Assembly: GCF_035989245.1 (NCBI RefSeq)
Contig: NZ_JAYMFF010000009.1
Coordinates: 210,075 to 274,074 of the forward strand
Direction: 5' to 3'
DNA length: 64,000 nucleotides
DNA from: Adlercreutzia wanghongyangiae
GTDB taxonomy: Bacteria > Actinomycetota > Coriobacteriia > Coriobacteriales > Eggerthellaceae
Position 1 is the first letter of the stretch; every line of letters starts with the position of its first letter. A program made the translations under genes and the position numbers. The notes under the pieces are model-generated. The model was not told where the DNA came from, did no database searches, and was given only the letters and a program-made list of their open reading frames with translations. Shown piece by piece: positions 1 through 9,570 of the stretch.

Positions 1-2
1 CG

Positions 3-956
3 GCGACCCTCACCCCGTGCACGACCGCGGCGGGCACGCCCGTATCGGCCGCGGCCCCCACCGTCGCCCGCGACAACGCCCAGGCCCTCGTGCGCCGCGT
101 GCAGCCGGCCACCAGCCGGCCCCCGCTCGCCTGCGCCGGCGCCTTCCAGGCCGACCCGGTGCTCGCGAGCCGCGCCCGGCGCGGAGCCTACCCGGTGGCG
201 CCGCCCTCGCTGGGGTCGTTCTGCCGTTACGTGACCGACCGGGCCGACCTGCGCGACCTGCGCGCCCGCGGCCTGGCCTCGCTGGTACGCGAGCGCCGCG
301 GGCTGCAGCTGGCGCTGGCGGCCGTCATCGCGATGGTGGCCATCTCCCTGGCGGTGCTGCTGGCCTACTTCTGCCTCACGCCGCCCACGGCCAACGCCGA
401 TTCCCCCTACGCCGCGGTGGAGGTGGGCGAACTTGAGAGCACACCGGCCGAGAAGTGGAGGGCCGGCGAGATTCCCTCCCTCTATCAAAGCGACGCCGCC
501 TGGGCCGCCACCCCCTACGGCCAGGACACCCTGGGCGGAGCCGGCGCGGCGCCCACGGCCCTGGCCATGGCTTACGTGGCCGTCACCGGCGACACGGCGC
601 GCACGCCCGTGGACTTCGCCCAGTGGGCCACCGACCACGACCTGACCGCCTCCGGCACCGACACCGTGACCGCCTTCCTCACCCGGGCCGCGCCCGACTT
701 CGGCCTGAACCTGGTGGCCATCGCCGCCGACGAGCACGCCCTGCGGCACGCCATCGTGTCCAACGTGCCCGTGCTGGTGGTCACCCAGCCCGGCACCTTC
801 TCGCCCACTTCCAGCGTGGTGGTGCTGGACGACATCGACCGCGACAGCCGCATCGTGTTGCACGACCCCATGAGCGCCACGCGCACGGGAAAGGGCTGGG
901 AGTTCGCCGACATCACCACCGCGGCCGCCCAGGTATTCGAGGTGCACGCCGCATAG
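3..956 (+). CDS. Membrane-anchored C39-like pseudo-peptidase, 5' partial
   Basis: The reading frame is open from the window edge, so the true start lies upstream (a GTG at 90 is only the first start inside the window). The protein has a cytoplasmic N-terminal part, one membrane segment encoded at about 300-375, and an extracellular domain that reads like the papain-like C39_2 fold (Tyr-Gln-Ser-Asp-x-x-Trp opening, then a Gly-rich turn followed by Pro-Thr and a helix). The catalytic Cys of the usual GCGPT turn is Ala here (codon 546-548, GAGAAPT), and the usual Gly-His before the VVL strand is Ser-Ser. The final Asp-Pro is kept. The fold assignment is by motif only. Catalytic activity looks lost, so a binding or structural role outside the membrane is more likely. 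Confidence 0.6.
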   Translation, partial: ATLTPCTTAAGTPVSAAAPTVARDNAQALVRRVQPATSRPPLACAGAFQADPVLASRARRGAYPVAPPSLGSFCRYVTDRADLRDLRARGLASLVRERRGLQLALAAVIAMVAISLAVLLAYFCLTPPTANADSPYAAVEVGELESTPAEKWRAGEIPSLYQSDAAWAATPYGQDTLGGAGAAPTALAMAYVAVTGDTARTPVDFAQWATDHDLTASGTDTVTAFLTRAAPDFGLNLVAIAADEHALRHAIVSNVPVLVVTQPGTFSPTSSVVVLDDIDRDSRIVLHDPMSATRTGKGWEFADITTAAAQVFEVHAA

Positions 957-961
957 GAAAT

Positions 962-1000
962 CGTATGCACGACCTCCGCGATGCAAAAGTCGTGCATACG
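962..1000. repeat. Perfect 12-bp inverted repeat
   Basis: Arms 962-973 and 989-1000 are exact complements around a 15-nt loop, starting 6 bases after the stop of the C39-like gene. There is no T-tract, so it is not a classic intrinsic terminator. It may be an mRNA-end hairpin or a protein-binding site. Confidence 0.7.
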
Positions 1001-1004
1001 AGGC

Positions 1005-1123
1005 GAATTGCTTTCAAAACGACGGTTAGCGTAGTCTTCTGTCGCCATTATCCAGAAATATGCTTTCAAAACGACGGGTAGCGTAGTCCGAAACTACGCT
1101 ACCCGTCGTTTCCAAAGCAATTC
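1005..1123. repeat. Nested direct and inverted repeat, large palindrome
   Basis: Arms 1069-1087 and 1093-1111 form a perfect 19-bp stem with a 5-nt loop. The left arm sequence (GCTTTCAAAACGACGG and onward) also occurs as a direct copy at about 1010-1036 with one change. The outermost GAATTGCTTT at 1005 pairs with AAAGCAATTC at 1114-1123. The block lies between the C39-like gene and the hexapeptide gene. It could end transcription in both directions or be the relic of a small palindromic element. Confidence 0.65.
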
Positions 1124-1225
1124 ACGAATTCCCTCGCAACGGTTCCAGGGGTTTGGGTGTTTTCTTCGTTTTCCAAGAGCGGTAATGTGTGGGAAAGCAA
1201 CTGAAACCCATCGCAAGGAGACGTC

Positions 1226-1786
1226 ATGACCTACCGCAACGTAAAACTGCACCCCGCATCCCGCATCGCGCCGAACGCCACCCTCGTGGGCGACGTGGAG
1301 GTGGCCGAGAACGCCACCATCCTGTTCAACGCCACCCTGCGCGGCGACTACGGCAGCCGCATCTATATCGGCGAGGGCTCCAACGTGCAGGAGAACAGCT
1401 GCCTGCACCTGGATTACGACCAGGACTGCATCGTGGGCCGCGGCGTGACCATCGGGCACGGGGCCGTGGTGCACGGCTGCACCTTGGGCGACAACGTGCT
1501 GGTAGGCATGGGAGCGGTGGTGATGAACGGGGCGAACATCGGCGCGAACTCGCTGGTGGCCGCAGGCGCCTTGGTGACCGAGGGCATGCAGGTGCCGGAA
1601 GGGTCGCTGGTGGTGGGCGTGCCCGCGAAGGTGCGCCGCGCGCTGACCGACGAGGAGATCGCCGGCAACCGCACGGCCGCCGAGGGCTACGCCGCCATCG
1701 GAGCCGATCTGGTGGCCGAGAACATCCTGTACGCCGGCGCCGACGTGCCCTGCGACATCCGCACCATCGCCCTGAAGCAGGACTAA
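1226..1786 (+). CDS. Gamma-carbonic-anhydrase-like hexapeptide-repeat protein
   Basis: A 186-residue left-handed beta-helix protein of the gamma-CA/PaaY/YrdA group. Family landmarks are the RGDYGSRIYIGEG loop, the ENSCLH histidine and the TIGHGAVVHGC segment with the two further histidines that ligate the metal at trimer interfaces. The hexapeptide repeats (VGMGAVV, IGANSLVAAG) run to about residue 145, followed by a helical C-terminal cap. The ATG follows an AAGGAG site at good spacing. Length matches the family (170-200). Whether it hydrates CO2 or acts on a CoA-thioester cannot be told from sequence. The gene stands alone, ahead of the flavoprotein gene. Confidence 0.88.
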   Translation: MTYRNVKLHPASRIAPNATLVGDVEVAENATILFNATLRGDYGSRIYIGEGSNVQENSCLHLDYDQDCIVGRGVTIGHGAVVHGCTLGDNVLVGMGAVVMNGANIGANSLVAAGALVTEGMQVPEGSLVVGVPAKVRRALTDEEIAGNRTAAEGYAAIGADLVAENILYAGADVPCDIRTIALKQD

Positions 1787-1947
1787 CGGCCCGGCCACAG
1801 GACGAAACGAACTGTTTCATCGCGAAACACCCCGTTGCTTCCCTCCCCCTTCCGCCCTTCCTAATCTATTGCCGTCAGGAAATCGGCGGCAACTCCCGAA
1901 TCGGCCGCCAAAAAGAAAGCCGCGCAGGCGGCGGAAAGGGAGGGTTC

Positions 1948-3645
1948 ATGCAAAACGACATCAGCAGGCGCTCGTTCATCGCCGGGGGCGCCCTGGGCGT
2001 CCTTGGCGCGGCGACCATCGGCATCGCGGGATGTGCGCCGCAACCGTCGTCGCCCGAGACCGGTGCCCCCGGTGGCGACGGAAAACTCGCCGCTACCAGC
2101 GGACACTCGTGGGAGACGACCCCCGAGCCCATCGACGAGAGCGCCATCGCCGACACCTCCGAGGCCGATGTCATCGTGGTGGGCGCCGGCATCTCCGGCT
2201 TCTCAGTGGCCTGCAGCGCCATCGACGAGGGGCTGAAGGTGATCATGATCGCCAAGGGCGAGCGCCCCGCGGGCCAAGGCGGCTCCATGTTCGGCTTCAA
2301 CAGCAAGCTGTGCCGCGAGCTGGGCGTCAACCCCGACCCCGGCGAGGTGCTGCGCGATCTGTACGCCGTCAGCGGCTACAGTCTGGACGAGAACTTGTGG
2401 AGCATCTACGTGAAGGAGTCGGGCGTGGCCCTCGACTGGGCCTGCGACATCGCCCGCGACGGCGGACTGACCCCCGTCATCGCTGCCGGCGACCCGCGCG
2501 ACGAGTACGACGGCGAGCACATGTTCCTCGGCGGGGAGAACGGCCCCCGCACCGACACCCATCCCATCATCGACTTCCTCCCCATCATGGAGGCCGCCTA
2601 CGCCCCCAAGGGCCTCGACGTGCGCTACAAGATGTGCGCCGTGAGCCTCGACAAGCAAGGCGATCGCGTCACCGGCGTGGTGGCCCAGGACGAAGACGGA
2701 GCCTACCACCGCTTCACCGGCGCCAAGGGCGTGGTCATGGCAACGGGCGACTTCGCGGGCAATCCCGAGATGCTGGAAGCCTGGTGCCCCATGGGAGCTG
2801 ACGAGGCCATCCTGAACGTCAGCCCCGGCAACACGGGAGACGGCCACGCGCTCATTCTGCAGGCCGGCGGCGCCCTGGAGCACACCGCACCGCTGGCGCC
2901 CATGGTTTTCTCGAACGCCATGGGCGGCCCCTCCGCGAAGGTGGGCCCCGACGAGGTGCGCGACGCCTACGCGAACGACCCGGCGAAGCTGGAGATCTTC
3001 GACTGTGCCAAGGAGGCCATCTTCTCGCTGAACGGGTCGAAGTGGTGCCTCGGCGTGACCGATAAGGGCGAGCGCTACGGTTGCGAGCAGGGCGGTTTCG
3101 GCCAGCGCGGCATCCAGCAGGTGCGCTACGGCGGCCACAGCTTCAACATCTACGACTCCGAGTGGCCCTACCACATGCCCGAGATCGCCGGGCGCGTCGG
3201 CGGTCACGTGTCCACAGGCGAGGAGCTGGCCATGGTGATGTGCCCCGAGGGCAAGGGCTACGACACCCTCGACGAGTTGGCGGCCGACTTCGGCATGCCG
3301 GCCGATACGCTGAAGGCCACCGTGGAACGCTACAACGCCCTGTGCGAGGCCGGTTACGACGAGGACTTCTACAAGCCCGCCGACCAGCTGCACCCCGTGA
3401 AGACACCGCCGTTCTACTGCGACGAGCATACCTCCATGCTGCTCGTGACCATGGGCGGCATCCGCACCGATAGCGACATGCACGTGCTCAACGAGAACGA
3501 CGAGATCGTCGAGGGCCTCTACTGCAACGGCACCATGGCCGGCGGCATGTTCGCGAACTCGTACGTCACCGTCATGCCCGGCGTGAACATGGGCCGCAGC
3601 CTCACCTTCGGCTACCGCCTGGGCAAGCACCTCGCCTCGCTGTAG
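1948..3645 (+). CDS. Tat-exported FAD-dependent reductase lipoprotein (fumarate/urocanate reductase-like)
   Basis: A 565-residue FAD_binding_2 flavoprotein. The N-terminus has a twin-arginine signal (SRRSF, residues 6-10) and a lipobox-like GIAGC with Cys29, so export folded with cofactor and lipid anchoring outside the membrane is expected. The FAD-binding Rossmann motif GAGISG is at 79-84. The C-terminal GGI...GLYCNG...GGMFANSY block matches flavocytochrome-c type reductases that reduce alkenes such as fumarate, urocanate or xenobiotics. No haem-binding CxxCH is present, so electrons must come from a partner not encoded next door. The ATG at 1948 follows AGGG. The nearby convergent LysR gene is the likely regulator. 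The substrate is unknown. Confidence 0.9.
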   Translation: MQNDISRRSFIAGGALGVLGAATIGIAGCAPQPSSPETGAPGGDGKLAATSGHSWETTPEPIDESAIADTSEADVIVVGAGISGFSVACSAIDEGLKVIMIAKGERPAGQGGSMFGFNSKLCRELGVNPDPGEVLRDLYAVSGYSLDENLWSIYVKESGVALDWACDIARDGGLTPVIAAGDPRDEYDGEHMFLGGENGPRTDTHPIIDFLPIMEAAYAPKGLDVRYKMCAVSLDKQGDRVTGVVAQDEDGAYHRFTGAKGVVMATGDFAGNPEMLEAWCPMGADEAILNVSPGNTGDGHALILQAGGALEHTAPLAPMVFSNAMGGPSAKVGPDEVRDAYANDPAKLEIFDCAKEAIFSLNGSKWCLGVTDKGERYGCEQGGFGQRGIQQVRYGGHSFNIYDSEWPYHMPEIAGRVGGHVSTGEELAMVMCPEGKGYDTLDELAADFGMPADTLKATVERYNALCEAGYDEDFYKPADQLHPVKTPPFYCDEHTSMLLVTMGGIRTDSDMHVLNENDEIVEGLYCNGTMAGGMFANSYVTVMPGVNMGRSLTFGYRLGKHLASL

Positions 3646-3677
3646 GCCGCCGCAACATCATCGGGCCGCGCCCGCCA

Positions 3678-3720
3678 GCCCCCAGCCAAGGATCCTCCCC
3701 GCTTGGCTGGGGGCTTCTTT
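3678..3720 (+). terminator. Rho-independent terminator of flavoprotein gene
   Basis: A 13-bp stem (3678-3690 with 3702-3714) rich in GC is followed by TTCTTT. It separates the convergent flavoprotein and LysR genes. Confidence 0.85.
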
Positions 3721-3728
3721 CATGGGTC

Positions 3729-4625
3729 CTATCGCCTCTCCGCCTGCACAAACGCCAGGAACCGCTCCAGATTCGTCGTCGGCGCCTCGCCCGGAACCGC
3801 TGAAATCCCCCGGTCGCGCGAGAAGCAGATGCCGTAGTCCCACCGGCCTTCCTCCAAAGGCACCGCCGCGATGCCCGGCACCTCGAGCCGCATGCGCTCG
3901 TGCTCGGCGACGATCGTCGAGGCCTGGCCGCGGCGCACGAGGTCGTACGTGAACGACTTGTCGTTCGACGACACGGACATCAGCGGGGAGACGGAAGCCT
4001 GCTCGCAAAACGCGTCGAAGGCACGGCGCGTCTTGAACCCGCGATCGACCAACACCAACGGCTCACCGTCGAAGTGCGTGAAGGGCAGCGACGATAAACC
4101 CGCGGCGGGATGCTCCTCGCTCATCAGCACATAGAGCTGCTCGGAGCCGAGAAACACCGTCTCCATATCCTCCTCGGCAACGGGCAGAACGGCGAAGCCG
4201 AAATCGAGGGCGCCGGTGCGCAGGCCGTCGATCAGCCCCTGCTCGGACACGTCCGAGCAGTGCAGCTCGATCGCGGGATAGCTTCTGCGGAAGGCCTCCA
4301 GCACAGGCAGCATCACGCCGAGCAGGTCGGGCTCGAATCCGAGGTGCAGCCACTTCGCATCCGACAGTCCGGAGAGCCGCACCACCTCCTTCAGCTCGGC
4401 CCACGACCGGGAGGTGCTCGCCGCGAAGGCGTAGAAGCGGTCGCCGTTCTCCGTCGGCTTCAGCCCCGTCGACGTACGCACGAACAGATCGCAGCCCAGC
4501 TCGGTCTCGAATCCCCGCAGAGCCCGATTGGCGCCCTGGGGCGTCATGAAGCAAGCCTCAGCCGCCTTGGCGATCGATCCTTTGCGGTACATCTCCACGA
4601 ACAGGGTAAGGGAATCGATGTTCAC
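3729..4625 (-). CDS. LysR-family transcriptional regulator
   Basis: 298 residues, the standard LTTR length. Residues 1-60 form the winged helix-turn-helix (FVEMYRKGSIAKAAEACF, then the recognition helix and LGCDLFVRT). The rest is a substrate-binding-like co-inducer domain. It is convergent with the FAD reductase gene and shares the terminator region. In Eggerthellaceae, reductase lipoprotein genes are often paired with a dedicated regulator, so it probably senses the reductase substrate. The ligand is unknown. Confidence 0.9.
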   Translation of the reverse strand: MNIDSLTLFVEMYRKGSIAKAAEACFMTPQGANRALRGFETELGCDLFVRTSTGLKPTENGDRFYAFAASTSRSWAELKEVVRLSGLSDAKWLHLGFEPDLLGVMLPVLEAFRRSYPAIELHCSDVSEQGLIDGLRTGALDFGFAVLPVAEEDMETVFLGSEQLYVLMSEEHPAAGLSSLPFTHFDGEPLVLVDRGFKTRRAFDAFCEQASVSPLMSVSSNDKSFTYDLVRRGQASTIVAEHERMRLEVPGIAAVPLEEGRWDYGICFSRDRGISAVPGEAPTTNLERFLAFVQAERR

Positions 4626-4679
4626 GCCCCGCTCCTTTCTCGCTAACCGACCAGCTTCGACGCCGCAATCTTCTCCCAG

Positions 4680-4950
4680 CCTCTCCCCGCGGGACGGCTG
4701 AAGCCGCCCCCTACGGAGGGACCCCGCCCCTGTGGGACCCCGCCTCTCCCCGCGGGACGGCTGACGCCGCCCCCTACGGAGGGACCCCGCCCCTGTGGGC
4801 CCCCGCCTCTCCCCGCGGGACGGCTGAAGCCGCCCCCGACGGAGGGACCCCGCCCCGGTGGGACCCCGCCTCTCCCCGCGGGACGGCTGAAGCCGCCCCC
4901 TACGGAGGGACCCCGCCCCTGTGGGACCCCGCCTCTCCCCGCGGGACGGC
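4680..4950. repeat. 63-bp tandem repeat array (4.3 copies), each with a REP palindrome
   Basis: Four near-identical 63-bp units start at 4680, 4743, 4806 and 4869, with a 19-bp partial fifth at 4932. Each holds GGCTGAAGCC inside a GC palindrome followed by CCTACGG, the family A signature. Differences between units are single bases. The array fills most of the 4626-5024 gap between the LysR and purine nucleoside phosphorylase genes. No gene is seen in this gap. Confidence 0.95.
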
Positions 4951-4956
4951 CAACAC

Positions 4957-4982
4957 CCGTAGGGGCGGGCTTCAGCCCGCCC
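4957..4982. repeat. Family A REP palindrome, GTAG orientation
   Basis: CCGTAG followed by GGGCGGGCTTCAGCCCGCC. It faces the opposite way to the REP units in the adjoining 63-bp array. Confidence 0.85.
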
Positions 4983-5024
4983 TGCTTGTCCGAGCCCTCC
5001 CCCGACGCACCTCCTCGAACGCCG

Positions 5025-5864
5025 TCAGCGTTCCTCCATGGCGCTCAGGATGCCCTCGATGAGGCGGCAGAAATCGTCCTCGCGCGTCGCGGCCACCTCG
5101 TGTACCTCCTCATCGGAGGGGCTTGCGCCCTCAACGCCGCAAGCCATGTTGCTCAGAAGCGAGATGCCAAGCACGCGCATGCCCACGTGCCGTGCGGCGA
5201 TGACCTCCTCGCACACCGACATGGCCACGGAATCGGCGCCCCAGGCGCGAAACATCCGAATCTCGGCCGGCGTCTCGAAGGAAGGGCCCAAAAGCCCCAG
5301 GTACACGCCTTCCTGTACCGGCACGGACAGCTTATCGGCCACTCGGTGCGCCAGAACGCGCAAAGCAGGGTCGTAGGCGTCCATCATGCTGAAGAACCGC
5401 GGCGCCATGGCATCGGGCTCGGTGCCCGTAACGGGATTGCGCCCGGTGAAGTTCAGCTGGTCGGCCATGATGCAGAACTCGCCCACCCGGTACGACTCGT
5501 TGATGGCGCCGGCAGCGTTGGTGGTGATGAGCGTGCGCGCGCCAAGGCGCTCCATGAGCCACACGGGGAAGGCCACCTCTTGGGCCGTGTATCCCTCGTA
5601 GCCGTGCAGACGCCCTTGCATGGCGAGCACCCGCTTACCGCCGAGCATGCCGGCCACGAAGCGCCCCACGTGGCCGTTCGCGGTGGACACGCCCATGCCG
5701 GGCACCTCGCCGAAGGGGGTGAAGACCGGGTCGGCGATACGCTCGGCAAGCGGACCGAGCCCCGAACCCAGAATGAGTCCCACCTCGGGCGCGAAACCCG
5801 CGAGGCGCTCCTCCATAACGCGCTGCGCCGCATCCAGCGTCTCCTTCAGATTCTCCAGCGCCAT
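5025..5864 (-). CDS. Purine nucleoside phosphorylase, trimeric type
   Basis: A 279-residue PNP that splits purine ribonucleosides with phosphate to base plus ribose-1-phosphate (salvage). Visible motifs: phosphate loop LGSGLG, the QGRLHGYEGY segment, TNAAGAIN, the base pocket GPSFETPAEIR and a C-terminal SNMACGV in place of the usual TNMAAG. The start at 5864 is chosen because AAAGGAG sits just upstream. An in-frame ATG at 5927 lacks a site. The gene is cotranscribable with nothing obvious. Whether it takes guanosine/inosine only cannot be judged. Confidence 0.92.
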   Translation of the reverse strand: MALENLKETLDAAQRVMEERLAGFAPEVGLILGSGLGPLAERIADPVFTPFGEVPGMGVSTANGHVGRFVAGMLGGKRVLAMQGRLHGYEGYTAQEVAFPVWLMERLGARTLITTNAAGAINESYRVGEFCIMADQLNFTGRNPVTGTEPDAMAPRFFSMMDAYDPALRVLAHRVADKLSVPVQEGVYLGLLGPSFETPAEIRMFRAWGADSVAMSVCEEVIAARHVGMRVLGISLLSNMACGVEGASPSDEEVHEVAATREDDFCRLIEGILSAMEER

Positions 5865-6011
5865 GAGCCGCTCTCCTTTCTCGGCAACGGCCGCTACCTC
5901 AGCTCTGCCGTCATTGTAGCGCGGCAATCTCCTCCGCGCACCGTACGCCCACCTTCCAGGGGGGGACGTCGCCTTTTTTCAGGAATGGCCCCGAAAGGCA
6001 ACGGGCGGCCG

Positions 6012-7163
6012 CTAGCGCAAATACGCCACCAGCACACGAGGTCGGCCCGCCAGGTCGTCCACGATGCGCACGTCGGCGAAGCCGGCCTGCTCGGCCACAG
6101 CGCGGGCAGCTTCCATGTGCCCCTCGTGCAGCTCGCAGGCGAGCACGCCCCCCGGCTTCAAGGCACGGGCCGCCCATGCGGCCAGGGGACGGAACAGATC
6201 AAGCCCGTCGGCGCCGCCATCTAAGGCGAGCGTAGGCTCGAAGTCGGCCACCTCGCGGGGAATGTCCGCCAGCACGGCGGTGGGCACGTAGGGTGGATTG
6301 GAAACCACCGCGTCGAAGGTGCCCATGCGCTTGGCCCCGATGCCCACGCCCAAGCTGCACTCCAACACCGCCACGCGGTCGGAAAGCCCCAGGGCCTCGA
6401 TGTTCTCCTTGGCCAGGGTCACGGCCTCAGGCGCGATGTCGGTGGCGATCACGCGCACGTCGCCGTGCTCGTAGGCCAGCGAACAGGCGATGCAGCCCGT
6501 ACCCGTGCACAGGTCGGCCACAAGCAGGCTTTTGCCTTGCAGTTCGGCACCTTCCCGCGGTGTCGCACCTTCCCGCGGTGCAGTTTCTTCCGTAGGGGCG
6601 GACTTCAGTCCGCCCTCGTCTGGCGAGGGCGACTCACTTGAGGAGGGGCGACTGAAGTCGCCCCCTACGGGATCGTCCGACGAGTGAACCTCATCGGCGC
6701 TCCTTTGGTTTTCCGCCAGCGCCTCCCCCGCCTCCTCCAGGGCCTTCTTCACGGCGGCCACGGCCTCGCGCTCCTGGGCGGCGGCCTCGGCGTTCCACGC
6801 CACCTCCCGACCCGTCGGCGCCGGCAGCGCCGCCAGCACCTCGCTCACGAGCACCTCGGTCTCGGGCCGCGGAATGAGCACACCGGGGCGCACCTTCACA
6901 TTAATGTGCCGGAAGGTCACTTCCCCGGTGATGTACTGCAAAGGCTCCCCCGCCCCGCGCCGTCGCACGTAATCGCGCAGCAAGGCGCGCTCCTCCTCCG
7001 AGAGCGGTCGATCGTAGTTGACGAACAGGTGCATGCGCGAGAGCCCCGTCGCCTCGGACAACAACCACTGAGCCGACAGCCGCGGGTTCTCATCCCCCTT
7101 CTCAGCCAGATACCCCTCAGTCCACTCAAGAGCAGATTTAATGGTCCACGTTTCGTTCGTCAC
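6012..7163 (-). CDS. prmC: Release factor glutamine N5-methyltransferase, with REPIN-encoded insert
   Basis: PrmC (HemK) methylates the GGQ glutamine of release factors. The N-terminal helical substrate-binding domain covers about residues 1-95 (LLSEATG, GEPLQYITG, RPGVLIPRPETEVLV). SAM motif I is VADLCTGTGC near 213-222 and the catalytic NPPYVP is present. At 383 residues it is about 100 longer than usual: the linker between PRPETE and motif I is stretched to roughly residues 112-211. Residues 166-191 are encoded by a family A inverted palindrome pair (6590-6670, 81 bp, a multiple of three), and the following EGATPREGA is a short internal duplication. The insert lies on a surface loop, so activity is probably kept. 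prfA, encoding its substrate, lies just upstream on the same strand. Confidence 0.93.
   Translation of the reverse strand: MTNETWTIKSALEWTEGYLAEKGDENPRLSAQWLLSEATGLSRMHLFVNYDRPLSEEERALLRDYVRRRGAGEPLQYITGEVTFRHINVKVRPGVLIPRPETEVLVSEVLAALPAPTGREVAWNAEAAAQEREAVAAVKKALEEAGEALAENQRSADEVHSSDDPVGGDFSRPSSSESPSPDEGGLKSAPTEETAPREGATPREGAELQGKSLLVADLCTGTGCIACSLAYEHGDVRVIATDIAPEAVTLAKENIEALGLSDRVAVLECSLGVGIGAKRMGTFDAVVSNPPYVPTAVLADIPREVADFEPTLALDGGADGLDLFRPLAAWAARALKPGGVLACELHEGHMEAARAVAEQAGFADVRIVDDLAGRPRVLVAYLR
6590..6670. repeat. REPIN (inverted REP pair) inside prmC
   Basis: CCGTAGGGGCGGACTTCAGT at the left and ACTGAAGTCGCCCCCTACGG at the right are two family A palindromes in inverted orientation around a GAGGGCG-rich spacer. 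Total length is 81 bp, in frame with prmC and free of stop codons on the minus strand. Confidence 0.93.
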
Positions 7164-7205
7164 CGTTCCACACCTTCCCCAACCATGGGAGAGTCAGGCT
7201 CGGAT

Positions 7206-7304
7206 GGTCGGTGGAGGTCCGCGCGGAGTTCCGCAGCGAACGGAACAGTCCAGTGGACTGTTCCGCCGAGCGAGGACTGTCTGAGCACGGCGCCTCTACC
7301 GACC
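7206..7304. repeat. Family B palindromic element, copy 1
   Basis: Outer arms 7206-7217 and 7293-7304 pair over 12 bp with one G.U. The inner stem 7241-7251/7255-7265 is 11 bp, perfect. The conserved internal sequences GAGTTCCGCAGCGA and AGCGAGGACTGTCTGAGC lie between the stems. It sits between prfA and prmC. Confidence 0.88.
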
Positions 7305-7373
7305 AGCCGAGCCGTCAAGTTCGTAAGGGCCGCAGCCGACTCGTTCGTTCGCCCCACAAGGCCGAATGAACGA

Positions 7374-8447
<1,074 letters not shown>

Positions 8448-8504
8448 GGGTGCGTCCTTCTGCGTGAAACGGTTCGGTTCAAAAGCGCCTGCGCGCAACT
8501 TCCG

Positions 8505-8513
8505 TATTCTAGC
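8505..8513 (-). promoter_or_regulatory. prfA: Probable extended -10 promoter of prfA
   Basis: The minus strand reads TGCTAGAAT, a TGn extended -10 hexamer about 58 nt before the prfA start. No good -35 is visible, as expected for this promoter type. Confidence 0.5.
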
Positions 8514-8616
8514 AGAAAGGTGCGCAGGCGTCGGCGTCGGTAGCGCCAACACCCACGGGCGCGGCACAAGAAGGGCCCCGGCGGCTGCCGTCGAGGCCTG
8601 AAACAGAGCGAGGCTC

Positions 8617-9570
8617 TTAGGCGTCCAGGAAGTCGGCGGCCGATTCGGCGCAGTTGGCGCCGTCGGCCACGGCGGTTACCACCTGGCGCAGCTCCTTGGT
8701 GCGCACGTCCCCCGCCGCGAACACGTCGGCGGTAGCGGTGCGGCCCGTGCCGTCCGCGACGATGTAGCCGCCCGCATCCAATTCCAACGCCCCGCCCAGA
8801 AACTCGGTGTTGGGGCGCATGCCCACGGCAATGAACACCGCCGATACGGGCAGATCGCGCACCTCGTCGGTCTTCGTGTTGCGGATGCGCAGGCCGCGCA
8901 CACGCGGACGCGCCTCGTCTTCGATGAGGAACTCCTCGGCCACGCTGTCCCAGCACATCTCCACGTTGGACAGCTCGGCCAGACGCTGGTGGTAGATGGC
9001 CGTGGCCCGCAGCTTGTCGCGGCGGTGCACCAGGTACACCTTGCGGCAGATGCGCGCCAGATAGATAACATCGGCTACGGCAGTATTGCCACCGCCGACC
9101 ACGACGACGTCCTTATCGCGGAAGAAGTTGCCGTCGCAGGTGGCGCAGTAGGACACGCCGCGGCCGCGCAGCTCCTCTTCCCGGGGCAGCCCCAGCTGGG
9201 CGGCCTTCGCGCCGGTGGCCACGATGACGGTCTTCGCGAAGTAGGTACCGAAGGGCGTGGTCAGCCGGTTCGGCTCGGCGGTGAAGTCCACCGCCGTCAC
9301 CTCCTCGGAAATGGTGCCCGCGCCGAAGGACGAAGCCTGGTCGTACATGTCCATGGAAAGCTCGAATCCGCTGGTAGACCGCGTGTAGCCGGGATAGTTC
9401 TCCAAGTGCTCGGTCTGGGCGCACTGGCCGCCGGGCGAGAGCATCTCGAACATGGCGCAGGAAAGCCCCGCCCGCGCGGCGTACAGCGCCGCTGTGAGCC
9501 CCGCCGGCCCCGCCCCGATGATGGCCACATCCAAAACCTCGCGGCCAGCCGTCTCTGCTTGCTGCGCCAT
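8617..9570 (-). CDS. trxB: Thioredoxin reductase
   Basis: A 317-residue class II pyridine-nucleotide disulfide oxidoreductase. FAD motif GAGPAG at 19-24, redox pair CATC at 142-145, NADPH motif GGGNTA at 159-164, and a C-terminal FAGDV. It reduces thioredoxin with NADPH. trxA lies 330 bp upstream on the same strand and encodes its presumed substrate. Start ATG at 9570 is preceded by GGAGGC. Confidence 0.95.
   Translation of the reverse strand: MAQQAETAGREVLDVAIIGAGPAGLTAALYAARAGLSCAMFEMLSPGGQCAQTEHLENYPGYTRSTSGFELSMDMYDQASSFGAGTISEEVTAVDFTAEPNRLTTPFGTYFAKTVIVATGAKAAQLGLPREEELRGRGVSYCATCDGNFFRDKDVVVVGGGNTAVADVIYLARICRKVYLVHRRDKLRATAIYHQRLAELSNVEMCWDSVAEEFLIEDEARPRVRGLRIRNTKTDEVRDLPVSAVFIAVGMRPNTEFLGGALELDAGGYIVADGTGRTATADVFAAGDVRTKELRQVVTAVADGANCAESAADFLDA

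Noticed and set aside
1189..1947. Upstream extension of the flavoprotein frame
   Set aside because: It overlaps the hexapeptide gene in another frame. The Tat signal peptide begins exactly at 1948 with its own ribosome binding site.
4680..4950. CRISPR array
   Set aside because: The whole 63-bp unit is repeated. There are no unique spacers and no cas genes in the window.
5928..6011. G7 run between prmC and the PNP gene as a contingency tract
   Set aside because: Short, intergenic and downstream of PNP is prmC on the same strand without a frame to switch.
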